The translations under genes and the position numbers were made by a program. This document shows, one piece after another, positions 1 to 8,195 of a stretch of 64,000 bases of DNA (its first letter is position 1; each line of letters opens with the position of its first letter). Location: NCBI RefSeq assembly GCF_000442645.1, contig NC_021915.1, positions 1,674,001 through 1,738,000 of the forward strand. Reading direction: 5' to 3'. The notes under the pieces were generated by a model. It was not told where the DNA came from, did not search any database, and worked only from the letters and a program-made list of their open reading frames with translations. The DNA comes from Corynebacterium maris DSM 45190. Its GTDB lineage: Bacteria > Actinomycetota > Actinomycetes > Mycobacteriales > Mycobacteriaceae.

Positions 1-950
1 TCCCTCCCCTTTTCCTGGTGGCGGATCTGGATCGCGGTGATGACCAGGACGACGAGGAACATGATCGTGGCGACCGCCGCCCCATAACCGGCCCGGCCGT
101 TGACGAAGGTCTCCTGGTAAACTTGATAGACCATCGTCGAGGTGCCGTAGCCGAAGGGACCGCCCTCCGTCATCGCCTGGATGATGTCGAAGACCTGAAA
201 CGAATTCAGCAACACGGTGATGGAGATGAAGAACGTCGTGCCGCGCAGCTGGGGCATCAGCACCCGGAAGAAGCGCCGCACCGGCGGAGTGCCGTCGATC
301 TCCGCGGCCTCGTCGAGATCCTTGCGCCGCCCTTGGAGGGCGGCCAGGTAGATGACGAAGACATAGCCGAGGTTCTTCCAGATGTAGGTCACCGTGATCA
401 TGAACAGCGCCCAGTTGGAGTTCTGGTAGAAGTTCGGGACCGGCAGATTGAGTAGCTCGAGGAAATACTGGATGAGCCCGTAATTCGGGTCGAACACGAA
501 TTGGAACGCCACGCCGATCGCGGCCCCGGAGATCACGTAGGGGGCGAAGACGATGCTGCGCGCCGCTCCCCTGCCGAAGAGTTTCCGGTCGAGCAACAAC
601 GCCAGCGCCAGGCCGAGCACCATGGACCCGACCACGGCGAAGAAGGTGAACACCACCGTGTTGAACACGACCCGACCGGTGCTGTCGGCGGTGAACCACT
701 CGATGTAATTGTCGAACCCGATGAAGGTCTGGTTCGGCGACGAGAGGTTCCAGTGGAAGAAGGACAACCGGATGTTGTCGATGAGCGGACGGTAGGTGAA
801 GACTGCCAGGAGGATGAGGTTCGGCCCCGCCAAGAGCAGGGCCAGACCGAGGACCCTCCAGTCGACCTTCCGACGCCGCCTGGGTCGGGCGCTCGCGGGC
901 CCATCAGCGGCCGGGGGCCTCTTCGTGACGGCCGGTATGGTTGTGGACAT
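1..950 (-). CDS. ugpA: ABC transporter permease, UgpA/MalF type (3' end cut by window)
   Basis: Inner-membrane permease of a binding-protein-dependent carbohydrate importer. The reading frame runs from ATG at 950 out of the window, giving 316 codons. It begins with a Pro/Arg-rich cytoplasmic tail and then a first membrane segment (LGLALLLAGPNLILLAVF), as in MalF/UgpA permeases. The EAA loop that docks the ATPase is present (DEAAEIDGTPPVRRFF), followed by the usual FQVFDIIQAMTEGGP stretch. The sequence resembles UgpA, the sn-glycerol-3-phosphate permease, which in corynebacteria sits in ugpAEBC; the downstream genes lie outside the window, so the substrate is an inference from family resemblance. 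No good ribosome binding site precedes the ATG. A CATAAT hexamer lies at 1005-1010 on the minus strand and could be the -10. Confidence 0.8.
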   Translation of the reverse strand, partial: MSTTIPAVTKRPPAADGPASARPRRRRKVDWRVLGLALLLAGPNLILLAVFTYRPLIDNIRLSFFHWNLSSPNQTFIGFDNYIEWFTADSTGRVVFNTVVFTFFAVVGSMVLGLALALLLDRKLFGRGAARSIVFAPYVISGAAIGVAFQFVFDPNYGLIQYFLELLNLPVPNFYQNSNWALFMITVTYIWKNLGYVFVIYLAALQGRRKDLDEAAEIDGTPPVRRFFRVLMPQLRGTTFFISITVLLNSFQVFDIIQAMTEGGPFGYGTSTMVYQVYQETFVNGRAGYGAAVATIMFLVVLVITAIQIRHQEKGR

Positions 951-1245
951 GTTTTCACAGGCTAGGAGAACGAAAAGTCTGCTCAGCGAACTCCGGGTGA
1001 GGGCATTATGAATTGTCGGTCAATCTTTAATGGACGCGGGAAACCCTCCGTTCATCTGACCTTTCAACCGGGGACACGTGCCACGCACCCGGCCACGCCC
1101 GGATGACCGGGAGGTTAACCAGGCTTCCGGCCGACCACTTTGTCCCCCTCCGGCCCCGCTCCCCACATCCCAACTCCACTGTCCAGGCCGAACCCGTCGC
1201 CCGATGCTTTCACCCGGTCACGACCCCGGGGTACACTCCCTAACC
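951..1245. other. Intergenic region upstream of ugpA and the 1246 gene
   Basis: About 295 bp between divergent genes with no convincing coding frame. For the minus-strand permease a CATAAT -10 candidate lies at 1005-1010, leaving a leader of about 50 nt. For the plus-strand gene a TACACT -10 lies at 1232-1237. No clear operator or hairpin was found between them. Confidence 0.4.
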
Positions 1246-1989
1246 ATGAGCACTGATTTGAAGAGCATCGGCCTCGGGTTTGACCGCTGGCAGGACGCCG
1301 TCGAAGCTGCGAGCGCGACCGACCGTCTCGCCGTCACCGGCGAGGTCCGCGGCGGGCAACTCATTCAGTACAGCGACGACTCCGGCGCGCAGATCAATAT
1401 TTTGGCCGTCGAGCCCTATGCCACTTTCGCGGGGTTCCAGTCGGAGACCCAGGCGTACGGCAACGTCACGATGGTCAACGACGTGTTGGCCTACTGCGAG
1501 GTGCTCAACCCCTACGGCAAGGTCATGACCTCGGTGACGGTCAACTTGGCCCAGGGTCCGCTGCTGTCGGATGAAGGCACGCAGGAATGGCAGCAGCTGG
1601 GGATCACCGCCCTGGTGCTGGATCATCAGATCTATGCGGACCCGCAGTCCTACGAGGCAGAGACCGGCGAGGTCACCGGCCTGCTGATCTCTGAGGGGGC
1701 GCAGTTGGTGGCCTCCGGGTCCGGCGCCGCGATCCCCGACGCCGGGGCACAGTTCTCCGCCCGCGTCCTCGAGGCGGAGTACCGGTGGAACCAGCTGACC
1801 GGCCATCGCTTCATCCACGCCACCGTCGACGGGGCGCTGCCTTTCGACGTCTGCCTGCCGGACGCCCCGGAACTGCCCGTGCGTGATTCCGTGCTGGCGG
1901 GCACCGCCGTGATGACCGCGTCCGTGCTGCAGCCCATCGGCGGCGGCTGCGGAGGCTGCGGCGGAAACTGCGCCTGCGGCGGACACTAG
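1246..1989 (+). CDS. Hypothetical protein with Cys-rich glycine tail
   Basis: A 247-residue soluble protein of unknown function. The body has no signal peptide or membrane segment and looks like a beta-rich alpha/beta domain. The last residues form a Gly/Cys tail, GGGCGGCGGNCACGGH, with four closely spaced cysteines and a terminal histidine, which suggests metal or cofactor binding or a processed tag; this is inference. The start is placed at ATG 1246 because a TACACT -10 box at 1232-1237 lies 8 nt upstream, as expected for a leaderless mRNA; an in-frame extension to 1078 has no such support. It is probably co-transcribed with the membrane protein that follows 50 bp downstream. Confidence 0.7.
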   Translation: MSTDLKSIGLGFDRWQDAVEAASATDRLAVTGEVRGGQLIQYSDDSGAQINILAVEPYATFAGFQSETQAYGNVTMVNDVLAYCEVLNPYGKVMTSVTVNLAQGPLLSDEGTQEWQQLGITALVLDHQIYADPQSYEAETGEVTGLLISEGAQLVASGSGAAIPDAGAQFSARVLEAEYRWNQLTGHRFIHATVDGALPFDVCLPDAPELPVRDSVLAGTAVMTASVLQPIGGGCGGCGGNCACGGH

Positions 1990-2039
1990 CCCCACGCCCG
2001 GCGCGGCGCGGGCACACCCCAAACCAGGGAGGATGATCC

Positions 2040-2570
2040 GTGAGCCCTTTCTCTTCGCGGGAGAATGGCCGCCGCGACTACCTCACCCTCTTGTTGTTGG
2101 TGGTCTCTGCCGTGGCGGCCATCGCCATGCTGCGCACCGCCGGGGTGGTCATCGTGGTGATCGCGACGATCGTGCTCGCCATGTACCTGGCGCGTTCCTC
2201 GACGAAGCCGGAAACGGCGTCGCTGCGCGGTTCGGTGCGCCTGTCCGCGGAGTCGCTGACGTCGGTGTTGGAAGAGTACGACGAGTTCAGGTCCTCCCCG
2301 GACGCCGACCAGTTGGCCGACCGGACGCTGTATCGCCCCGCCCTGCTCGATCCGGGAAACAGGGATGCGGATATCTCGGCATTCCATCAGCACCGTAACG
2401 CGGCGGATCGTTTTCTGCGGCGGTTGGAAGGGCACCTGCAGAATCCGAATCTTTCCGTGCGGGAGCTCGAGTCGTTGCTGCAGACTACCGATGAGCGGGC
2501 CCGGCGGCTCGAGCAGTCCTGGTGGGACGCCCGCCGTGCCGCACGGCGGCTGGGCCCGGGCTCTGAGTGA
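2040..2570 (+). CDS. Small membrane protein with cytoplasmic helical tail
   Basis: A 176-residue protein with two adjacent hydrophobic segments near the N-terminus (about residues 13-30 and 34-48), then a charged, helix-forming domain rich in Glu, Arg and Leu. Function unknown. The GTG start at 2040 is preceded by a strong ribosome binding site (AGGGAGG, 6 nt away). It follows the Cys-tail gene by 50 bp and converges on miaA with only 12 bp between stops. It may be one of the conserved membrane proteins found beside miaA in actinobacteria. Confidence 0.7.
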   Translation: MSPFSSRENGRRDYLTLLLLVVSAVAAIAMLRTAGVVIVVIATIVLAMYLARSSTKPETASLRGSVRLSAESLTSVLEEYDEFRSSPDADQLADRTLYRPALLDPGNRDADISAFHQHRNAADRFLRRLEGHLQNPNLSVRELESLLQTTDERARRLEQSWWDARRAARRLGPGSE

Positions 2571-2582
2571 CGGCGGACGGGG

Positions 2583-3506
2583 CTACTGCCCCACCCGCTC
2601 CAGCACCTCTATCGCCTGCGCGGTGGTGTCGCCCGCCGCGTCCAACCACTGGATGCGGGTGTCCCGGTTGAACCAGGACCGCTGTCGGCGCACATAGCGG
2701 CGGGTGCCGGTGATTGTGCGCTCCAGCGCCTCCTCCATCGAGTACTCCCCCGCCAGCGCTGCCAGCACTTGGGCGTAGCCGATCGCCCGTCCGGCGGTGG
2801 ACTCCGCGATCAGGCCGTGCTCCGCCACCAGTTGCTCGACCTCGTCGACGAAACCGGCCTCGAACATCTCCCGGGTACGTTGCTCGATGCGCGGGTTGAG
2901 CCATTCCGACTCGGTGCGCAGCCCGAGGATGACCGTGCCCCAGCGCGGCGGAGCGTTGCGCGGGGGTTGCGAGGCCTGAAACGGCCGGCCCGTCAGTTGG
3001 ATGACCTCCAGGGCGCGGACGGTGCGGCGCGGATCCTTGTCCTCGATCACCGCGGCGGCCGCCGGATCGACCGCGGCCAGCTCCGCATGCAGATGGTCGA
3101 TCCCGACGGACTCCAGGCGGGCCTCGTAGGTGGCGCGGACCCGTGGGTCGGTGGGCGGGAACCGCCAGTCGTCGATGAGTGACTGCACGTACAGCATCGA
3201 CCCGCCGACCATGATGGGGCGTACGCCGCGAGCGGCGATCTCCTCGACCGCGGCGACGGCGGCCTCCTGGTACTGCGCGACGGACGCCTTTTCCGTCACC
3301 GCCAGGACGTCGAGGAGATGGTGCGGGATACCGCGGCGTTCGTCGACGGGCAGCTTGGCGGTGCCGATGTCCATGCCCTGATACAACTGCATGGAGTCGA
3401 CGTTGACGATCTCCCCGCCGTAACGCTCGGCCAGATCCAAAGACAGGGCGGATTTGCCGGAGGCGGTGGGCCCGACCACGGCGATCGGAGGCAGGTCAGT
3501 CATCAT
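2583..3506 (-). CDS. miaA: tRNA dimethylallyltransferase MiaA
   Basis: Transfers a dimethylallyl group to A37 of tRNAs reading UNN codons, the substrate for MiaB encoded nearby. The 307-residue protein has the P-loop GPTASGKS at residues 12-19, the conserved VNVDSMQLYQGMDIGTAK block and the C-terminal GTRRYVRRQRSWF region. The ATG at 3506 overlaps the TGA of the upstream gene by one base (TGATG), so the two are translationally coupled. A second ATG directly follows at 3503. Length and motifs are normal for the family. Confidence 0.95.
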   Translation of the reverse strand: MMTDLPPIAVVGPTASGKSALSLDLAERYGGEIVNVDSMQLYQGMDIGTAKLPVDERRGIPHHLLDVLAVTEKASVAQYQEAAVAAVEEIAARGVRPIMVGGSMLYVQSLIDDWRFPPTDPRVRATYEARLESVGIDHLHAELAAVDPAAAAVIEDKDPRRTVRALEVIQLTGRPFQASQPPRNAPPRWGTVILGLRTESEWLNPRIEQRTREMFEAGFVDEVEQLVAEHGLIAESTAGRAIGYAQVLAALAGEYSMEEALERTITGTRRYVRRQRSWFNRDTRIQWLDAAGDTTAQAIEVLERVGQ

Positions 3507-4129
3507 CACATCTCCCAGGTGGCTACGTAACGGCCCACGCCCAGGGAGGCGTCGGCCAGGGTGAGCTCGGCCCGCGCCGGGGTCAGCGAGGCCAGCTGAA
3601 CCCACAGGTCGGGCTCGAGGACGCCACGGGCGCTCAGCCACGCCGCGGCGTCGTCTTCGGGCGGTATGTCCGGCGGCGCGGTCCCAGAGAGCACGGCGCG
3701 GCACCAGGCGTCGGCGTCCGCGGCGCCGTCGACGAGCGCGAGCGGGGCCCGGGCCGTCAGACCCGCGCTCCCGTCCACCGCCACCACAGTCAAGGCCTCT
3801 GGATTGATCTTGCCGACGTCGTCGCGCACCGACGTCACCCGCCGGGCGTCGTCGCCCAGCACATACCGCTGGATCAACTCCGGCAGATACCGGCCCGTGC
3901 CGACCTCGACGTGGGGCGCACCCCACGCCGCCAGCGAGCCCTCCCGGCGCGTACGCCACTGTGGCGCTCGACTGCCGACCAGTTCAATGCCCAGGTCGGG
4001 GGCGTGGGTGAGCACCTCCCCCAGCACGCGCCGGGCGGCGGTGAGCAGCCGGGCGCCCGCGTCGTCGGCGGGGGCCAGCTCGCGCACCAACGCGGGCGAG
4101 CCAGGAATGACCACGAGATAACCCTTCAC
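3506..4129 (-). CDS. Rv2728c-like conserved protein, extradiol-dioxygenase-like fold
   Basis: A 207-residue protein always found next to miaA in mycobacteria and corynebacteria. It resembles the subunit B fold of class III extradiol dioxygenases, but I see no clear iron ligands, so an enzymatic role is unproven. The GTG start at 4129 is chosen for its ribosome binding site (GGTGGAG, 4 nt upstream); an upstream in-frame extension lacks support. Its stop overlaps the miaA start, indicating one operon. No signal peptide or membrane segment. Confidence 0.7.
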   Translation of the reverse strand: MKGYLVVIPGSPALVRELAPADDAGARLLTAARRVLGEVLTHAPDLGIELVGSRAPQWRTRREGSLAAWGAPHVEVGTGRYLPELIQRYVLGDDARRVTSVRDDVGKINPEALTVVAVDGSAGLTARAPLALVDGAADADAWCRAVLSGTAPPDIPPEDDAAAWLSARGVLEPDLWVQLASLTPARAELTLADASLGVGRYVATWEM

Positions 4130-4216
4130 GGCACTCCACCTTAGCGTTGCCCCCGCCGCGTACTTCCCGGCCCCGCGCCGCACGGGTGAGAGGGGGCACG
4201 CGGTATGTTGTTAACT

Positions 4217-4240
4217 GTTCCCGGGATAATGTTCCCGGGA
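4217..4240. repeat. Tandem palindromic GTTCCCGGGA repeats upstream of DUF349 gene
   Basis: Two copies of GTTCCCGGGA lie at 4217-4226 and 4231-4240, separated by TAAT; each contains the palindrome TCCCGGGA. The spacer creates GATAAT, a -10-like hexamer at 4225-4230. The arrangement is what a dimeric repressor bound over a promoter would give, but no regulator is assigned. Confidence 0.5.
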
Positions 4241-4294
4241 TTTTTGAACGGCAGCCGTGTCGCGCGGCGCAACGACCACTCAAGGACGGCACTC

Positions 4295-5668
4295 ATGACG
4301 ACCCCTGCGAATCCTTCCCCCCGCCCCAGCAACACGCCGAAGCCGGGACCGCGCCCGACTCCGGGCACCATGCCGAAGCCGGGGCCGCGGCCGGGAGCGG
4401 GCACGTCGCGTCCGGCTCCGTCGCCGGTGCCGGTGGCGGCTCCGCCCAAGAACGACCCCGCGAAGTTCGGCCGCGTCGCCGAGGACGGGTCCGTGTTCGT
4501 CACCACGGCCGCCGGGGAGCGTCAGATCGGCTCCTGGCAGGCCGGCACCCCGGCTGAAGGGCTCGCCCACTACGGCGCCCGTTTCGATGACTTGGCCACC
4601 GAGGTGGAGCTCCTCGAGGCCCGCCTCAAGGCGCATCCGGAGGAGGCGGCCAATATCCGTAAGCAGGCGGAGGAGCTGCGTGCCTCCCTGCCTGAGGCGG
4701 CCGTCATCGGCGATCTCGACGCGTTGGACGCCCGTCTCGGCGCCGTCATCTCGCATTCGGAGGCCGCGGGCGAAAAGGCCCGCGCCCGGCAGGAACAGCG
4801 CCGCGAGGAGGACATCGCGCGGAAGGAGCGGCTCGCCGAGGAGGCGGAGGAGATCGCCGCGAACTCCACCGACTGGAAGATCGGCGGGGACCGGATCCGC
4901 GCCATTCTGGATGAGTGGAAGACCATCCGCGGCGTCGATCGGAAGACCGATGACGCGCTGTGGAAGCGCTACTCGCGCGCCCGGGACGCCTTCAACCGTC
5001 GCCGCGGTTCCCACTTCGCGGACCTCGACCGCCAGCGCGGGGAGGCCAAGCGCAAGAAGGAAGCGCTCGTCGAGCGGGCCCAGGCATTGCAGAACTCCAC
5101 CGACTGGAACGAGACGGCGCGCGCCTACCGCGATCTGATGTCGGAGTGGAAGGCCGCCGGCCGCGCCCCGCGCGAGGTCGACGACAAATTGTGGGCGCAG
5201 TTCCGCGCCGCGCAGGATCACTTCTTCGGCGCCCGGGACGCGGTCAACGCCGAGCGCGACGAAGAGTTCGCGGCCAACGCCGCCGCCAAGGACGCGCTGC
5301 TGGCGGAATACGACGAGCAGATCGACCCGGCCAAGGGCCTGGACGGCGCCAAGGCGAAGCTGCGGGAGCTGCAGGACAAGTGGGACGAGATCGGTTACGT
5401 GCCGCGCGGACAGGTCCGCGAGTACGAAGACAAGATCACGGCCGTGGAGAAGCGAGTCGCCGACGCGGAGGACGCCCAGTGGCGTCGCACCGACCCGGAG
5501 GCGCAGGCACGGGCCGCACAGTTCCAAGCCAAGGTCGATGACCTGACTGCCCAGGCCGAGTCCGCCGAGGCCAAGGGCAAGGCGAAGCAGGCCGCCCAGC
5601 TACGCGAGCAGGCCGCCCAGTGGGCCGAGTGGGCGGAAACCGCCGCCAACGCGCTCGAGGACGAGTAG
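4295..5668 (+). CDS. DUF349 domain protein
   Basis: A 457-residue highly charged, mostly helical protein. The N-terminus is a Pro/Gly/Lys-rich disordered stretch (PKPGPRP repeats), followed by a long coiled-coil region and at least three DUF349 repeats, recognisable by the W...R.....W pattern (for example WKIGGDRIRAILDEWKTI and WNETARAYRDLMSEWKAAGR). Related to mycobacterial Rv2731, encoded between miaA and miaB. Function is unknown; DUF349 proteins are thought to bind nucleic acid or ribosomes. ATG 4295 has AAGGA upstream; a longer frame from 4205 would run through the tandem palindromes and is unlikely. Confidence 0.8.
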   Translation: MTTPANPSPRPSNTPKPGPRPTPGTMPKPGPRPGAGTSRPAPSPVPVAAPPKNDPAKFGRVAEDGSVFVTTAAGERQIGSWQAGTPAEGLAHYGARFDDLATEVELLEARLKAHPEEAANIRKQAEELRASLPEAAVIGDLDALDARLGAVISHSEAAGEKARARQEQRREEDIARKERLAEEAEEIAANSTDWKIGGDRIRAILDEWKTIRGVDRKTDDALWKRYSRARDAFNRRRGSHFADLDRQRGEAKRKKEALVERAQALQNSTDWNETARAYRDLMSEWKAAGRAPREVDDKLWAQFRAAQDHFFGARDAVNAERDEEFAANAAAKDALLAEYDEQIDPAKGLDGAKAKLRELQDKWDEIGYVPRGQVREYEDKITAVEKRVADAEDAQWRRTDPEAQARAAQFQAKVDDLTAQAESAEAKGKAKQAAQLREQAAQWAEWAETAANALEDE

Positions 5669-5669
5669 T

Positions 5670-6815
5670 TTGCCGCGACTGGTCCATCTCGACCGGCCGG
5701 TTCCTTCGCAGGAGCCGGCCGATTGCGTGCTCACCTTCGCGTTTCTGGCCAACCTCGCGGCCCAGGAAGCCAGCGGCGACCCGGCGGCCTCGATCTCCGT
5801 GGAACGGGTGACCCACCGGCTCGCCGGGTCAGCGGAGTCCGACTCGGTGATGCTCGGCCTGCTGCCTACGGCCGACGCCGCGGCGGCGGATGCGTTGCCG
5901 ATGTCCCCGCTGGGCTACCCGCTGATCCCGTCGACGCAGCCCGCCGACGCCACGGCGGACGGGTTCTTCGATTTTCTGGGCTTCGTGCACATCAGCCTCC
6001 CCCAGCTGGAGGAACGCCACATCCTCGAGTTCGAGATCGTGTTGGACGCCGACCTGCAGCCGCTGCCCGGCGAGGACTTGAGTCCCGAGGCCCGCGACAC
6101 GATCGCCGCGCTGTTGTCCGGCGTGGAACACGTCGCCCGCCTGCGCGGGCGCAGCGTCCTGCAGCTGTCGATCATGCATCCGGCGGGTCAGCGCCCCGGC
6201 ACCGGCGCGATGGCCGAGGTGTTGCGCGGGCACGGGTACCGGGCCGGCTTGGCCGAAATGCAGTCCGTCCTCACCGTGCCCGAACACGATCCGACGGACC
6301 CGCCGGCGGGTTACCGCGTGCAAATTCTCGAGGACTACCGGGTGCCGCCCGAGCTCATCGACGACGTCGCCGCCCTGTTCACCACCGCCAGCACCGACGT
6401 CCCCCACGGCACCATGAGCACCGAGCCAGCCCGGTGGGACGCCCGCCGGTTGGCGGACGCCGCCGCCCGCCTGCACGACCGGGGCGGGCGGCAGCTCATG
6501 GCGCTGCTCATCGACCCCGGCGGCGAAGCGCACGCCCTCAGCGAATTCCTGTGGCACGCCGGCTCCCGGCCGGACGTCGTGGAACAGGGCGCCACCATCG
6601 TCGCCCGCGGCCGACGCCGCCGCGGGCTGGGCACGGCGGCCACGCACTGGGGCCTGGCAGCCCTGCGCACCGCCTGGCCGGACGCCGAGCGGGTGTATTC
6701 CTCCGAGGCCACCGACGACCCGGCGATGGCGGCGATCCTCACCGCCCTCGGCGCCACACCGATCAGCGGCTCGTCCTCCTGGGAGAAGACACTCGGGGAA
6801 AAGACCGTCGACTAG
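5670..6815 (+). CDS. GNAT-like acetyltransferase family protein
   Basis: A 381-residue protein starting with TTG one base after the DUF349 stop, so tightly coupled to it. It looks like two tandem GNAT-type halves. The C-terminal half holds the acetyl-CoA binding pattern (VARGRRRRGLGTAATHWGLAAL) followed by VYSSEATDDPAMAAILTALG, typical of GNAT motifs A and B. The substrate is unknown. No membrane segment or signal peptide. Confidence 0.65.
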   Translation: MPRLVHLDRPVPSQEPADCVLTFAFLANLAAQEASGDPAASISVERVTHRLAGSAESDSVMLGLLPTADAAAADALPMSPLGYPLIPSTQPADATADGFFDFLGFVHISLPQLEERHILEFEIVLDADLQPLPGEDLSPEARDTIAALLSGVEHVARLRGRSVLQLSIMHPAGQRPGTGAMAEVLRGHGYRAGLAEMQSVLTVPEHDPTDPPAGYRVQILEDYRVPPELIDDVAALFTTASTDVPHGTMSTEPARWDARRLADAAARLHDRGGRQLMALLIDPGGEAHALSEFLWHAGSRPDVVEQGATIVARGRRRRGLGTAATHWGLAALRTAWPDAERVYSSEATDDPAMAAILTALGATPISGSSSWEKTLGEKTVD

Positions 6816-7003
6816 CCTCACCCGCCTGCCCAGACGCAAATATTCCCCCGCTCATGTGCCCGTGAGCAGCATAAATGAGGTGGGCGGGAAGATTTTCCTT
6901 GCCGTCGCCCCACGGCGCTGCCAAGGTGGTGATAACAGGCGGTGGCCGAACGGCCCAGCTGGCAGTCCGGTCGCCGCACCACCGGATTCAAGGAGGACCA
7001 CCC

Positions 7004-8179
7004 GTGAAATTCCCTTGGCTGAAAACCGCTCTCGAGCAGGAGGGCCCGTTCCTCTCGCTGTACATCGACACCACCCGCACCGATGAAAACGCCGCCACCG
7101 AAATCACGAACCGGTGGCAGCATCTGCGGGAGAAGGTCACTCAAGAGGGCGCACCAAAGTCCTTGCTCGACAGCATCGAGGATTCCATTCTCCGGCCCTC
7201 CTCCATCGGCGGCGACCACGGCCGGGCGATCATCGCCGCCGGCGATGAGATCCTCATCGACCGTGTGCTTCCCGCCCCGCCCCGCGAGGACGCCGGCGCC
7301 TACGGCGACACGCCATTGCTGCTGCCGCTGCTGCAGCTGACGCCGCACGCCATCCGGCAGCTGCTCATCGAGGTCGACCGGGCCGGGGCGGACCTGCACC
7401 TGCGGGCCGCCACCGATCCGTCGATCGACAACACCACCGAGGCCCTCGGCGAGGACGCCACCGTCGAGGGCGGCCACGACGAGCTGCACAAGACCACCAA
7501 ATCAGGAGCCAGCCGCCACGGTTGGCGCGGCGATAACTTCGAGGCCCGCGTCGAGGACTCCTGGGAGCGTAACGCCGAGGCCGTCGCCGAGCAGGTCAAC
7601 AAGCTCGTGCTCAAGCACGACCCGCACATGGTCATCCTCACCGGCGACGTGCGCGCGCAGTCGCTGCTGAAGGACAATCTGCGACAGGAGGTCACGAGCC
7701 GGATCTTTGAAGTGCCCGGCGGCACCCGCGGGCAGAGCATGCAGCGCGACTCCTTCTTGGAGGCGCTCGCCGAGACTACGCAGAAGTTCTCCGACGACCG
7801 CCAAAACGATCTGGCGGAACAGTACCGGGAGAGCCAGGCCCGCGACGGCGCGTCTGTGGGCGGCGCCTCCGAAATCAGCGCCTCGCTGGATCGCGGACAG
7901 GTCGAGGAGCTGCTGTTCGTCATCGGCCACGAGCCGGACAACATCGAGGAGCTGCTGCTCAAGGCCATCACCACCGACGCCGGAGTCAGCGCGCTCGACG
8001 ACGGCCACGTGGACCTGCTCGACGGGGTCGGCGCCTTGTTGCGCTGGCGCGACGACGCCACCCCGTCGAACGCGCTGGGCAGCATGGGCAATGACCGCCG
8101 TCGCATCGACGCGGTGGACCCCACCCGCGACGACGTCTCCCCGAGGGAGGCGGAAGAGGCCGCGATCCGCAGCAACTAA
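7004..8179 (+). CDS. baeRF-type (eRF1-like) protein, Rv2629 family
   Basis: A 391-residue cytosolic protein resembling mycobacterial Rv2629 and the bacterial eRF1-related (baeRF/Vms1) families. Features are the N-terminal FLSLYIDTTRTDENA block, a central WERNAEAVAEQVNKLVLKHDPHMVILTGD segment typical of the RNase H-like middle domain, and an L7Ae-like C-terminus. Proteins of this group act on stalled ribosomes or peptidyl-tRNA in other lineages; here that is inference. The GTG start at 7004 has a perfect AAGGAGG site 7 nt upstream. Confidence 0.65.
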   Translation: MKFPWLKTALEQEGPFLSLYIDTTRTDENAATEITNRWQHLREKVTQEGAPKSLLDSIEDSILRPSSIGGDHGRAIIAAGDEILIDRVLPAPPREDAGAYGDTPLLLPLLQLTPHAIRQLLIEVDRAGADLHLRAATDPSIDNTTEALGEDATVEGGHDELHKTTKSGASRHGWRGDNFEARVEDSWERNAEAVAEQVNKLVLKHDPHMVILTGDVRAQSLLKDNLRQEVTSRIFEVPGGTRGQSMQRDSFLEALAETTQKFSDDRQNDLAEQYRESQARDGASVGGASEISASLDRGQVEELLFVIGHEPDNIEELLLKAITTDAGVSALDDGHVDLLDGVGALLRWRDDATPSNALGSMGNDRRRIDAVDPTRDDVSPREAEEAAIRSN

Positions 8180-8195
8180 CCCGGATCGCTGACTT

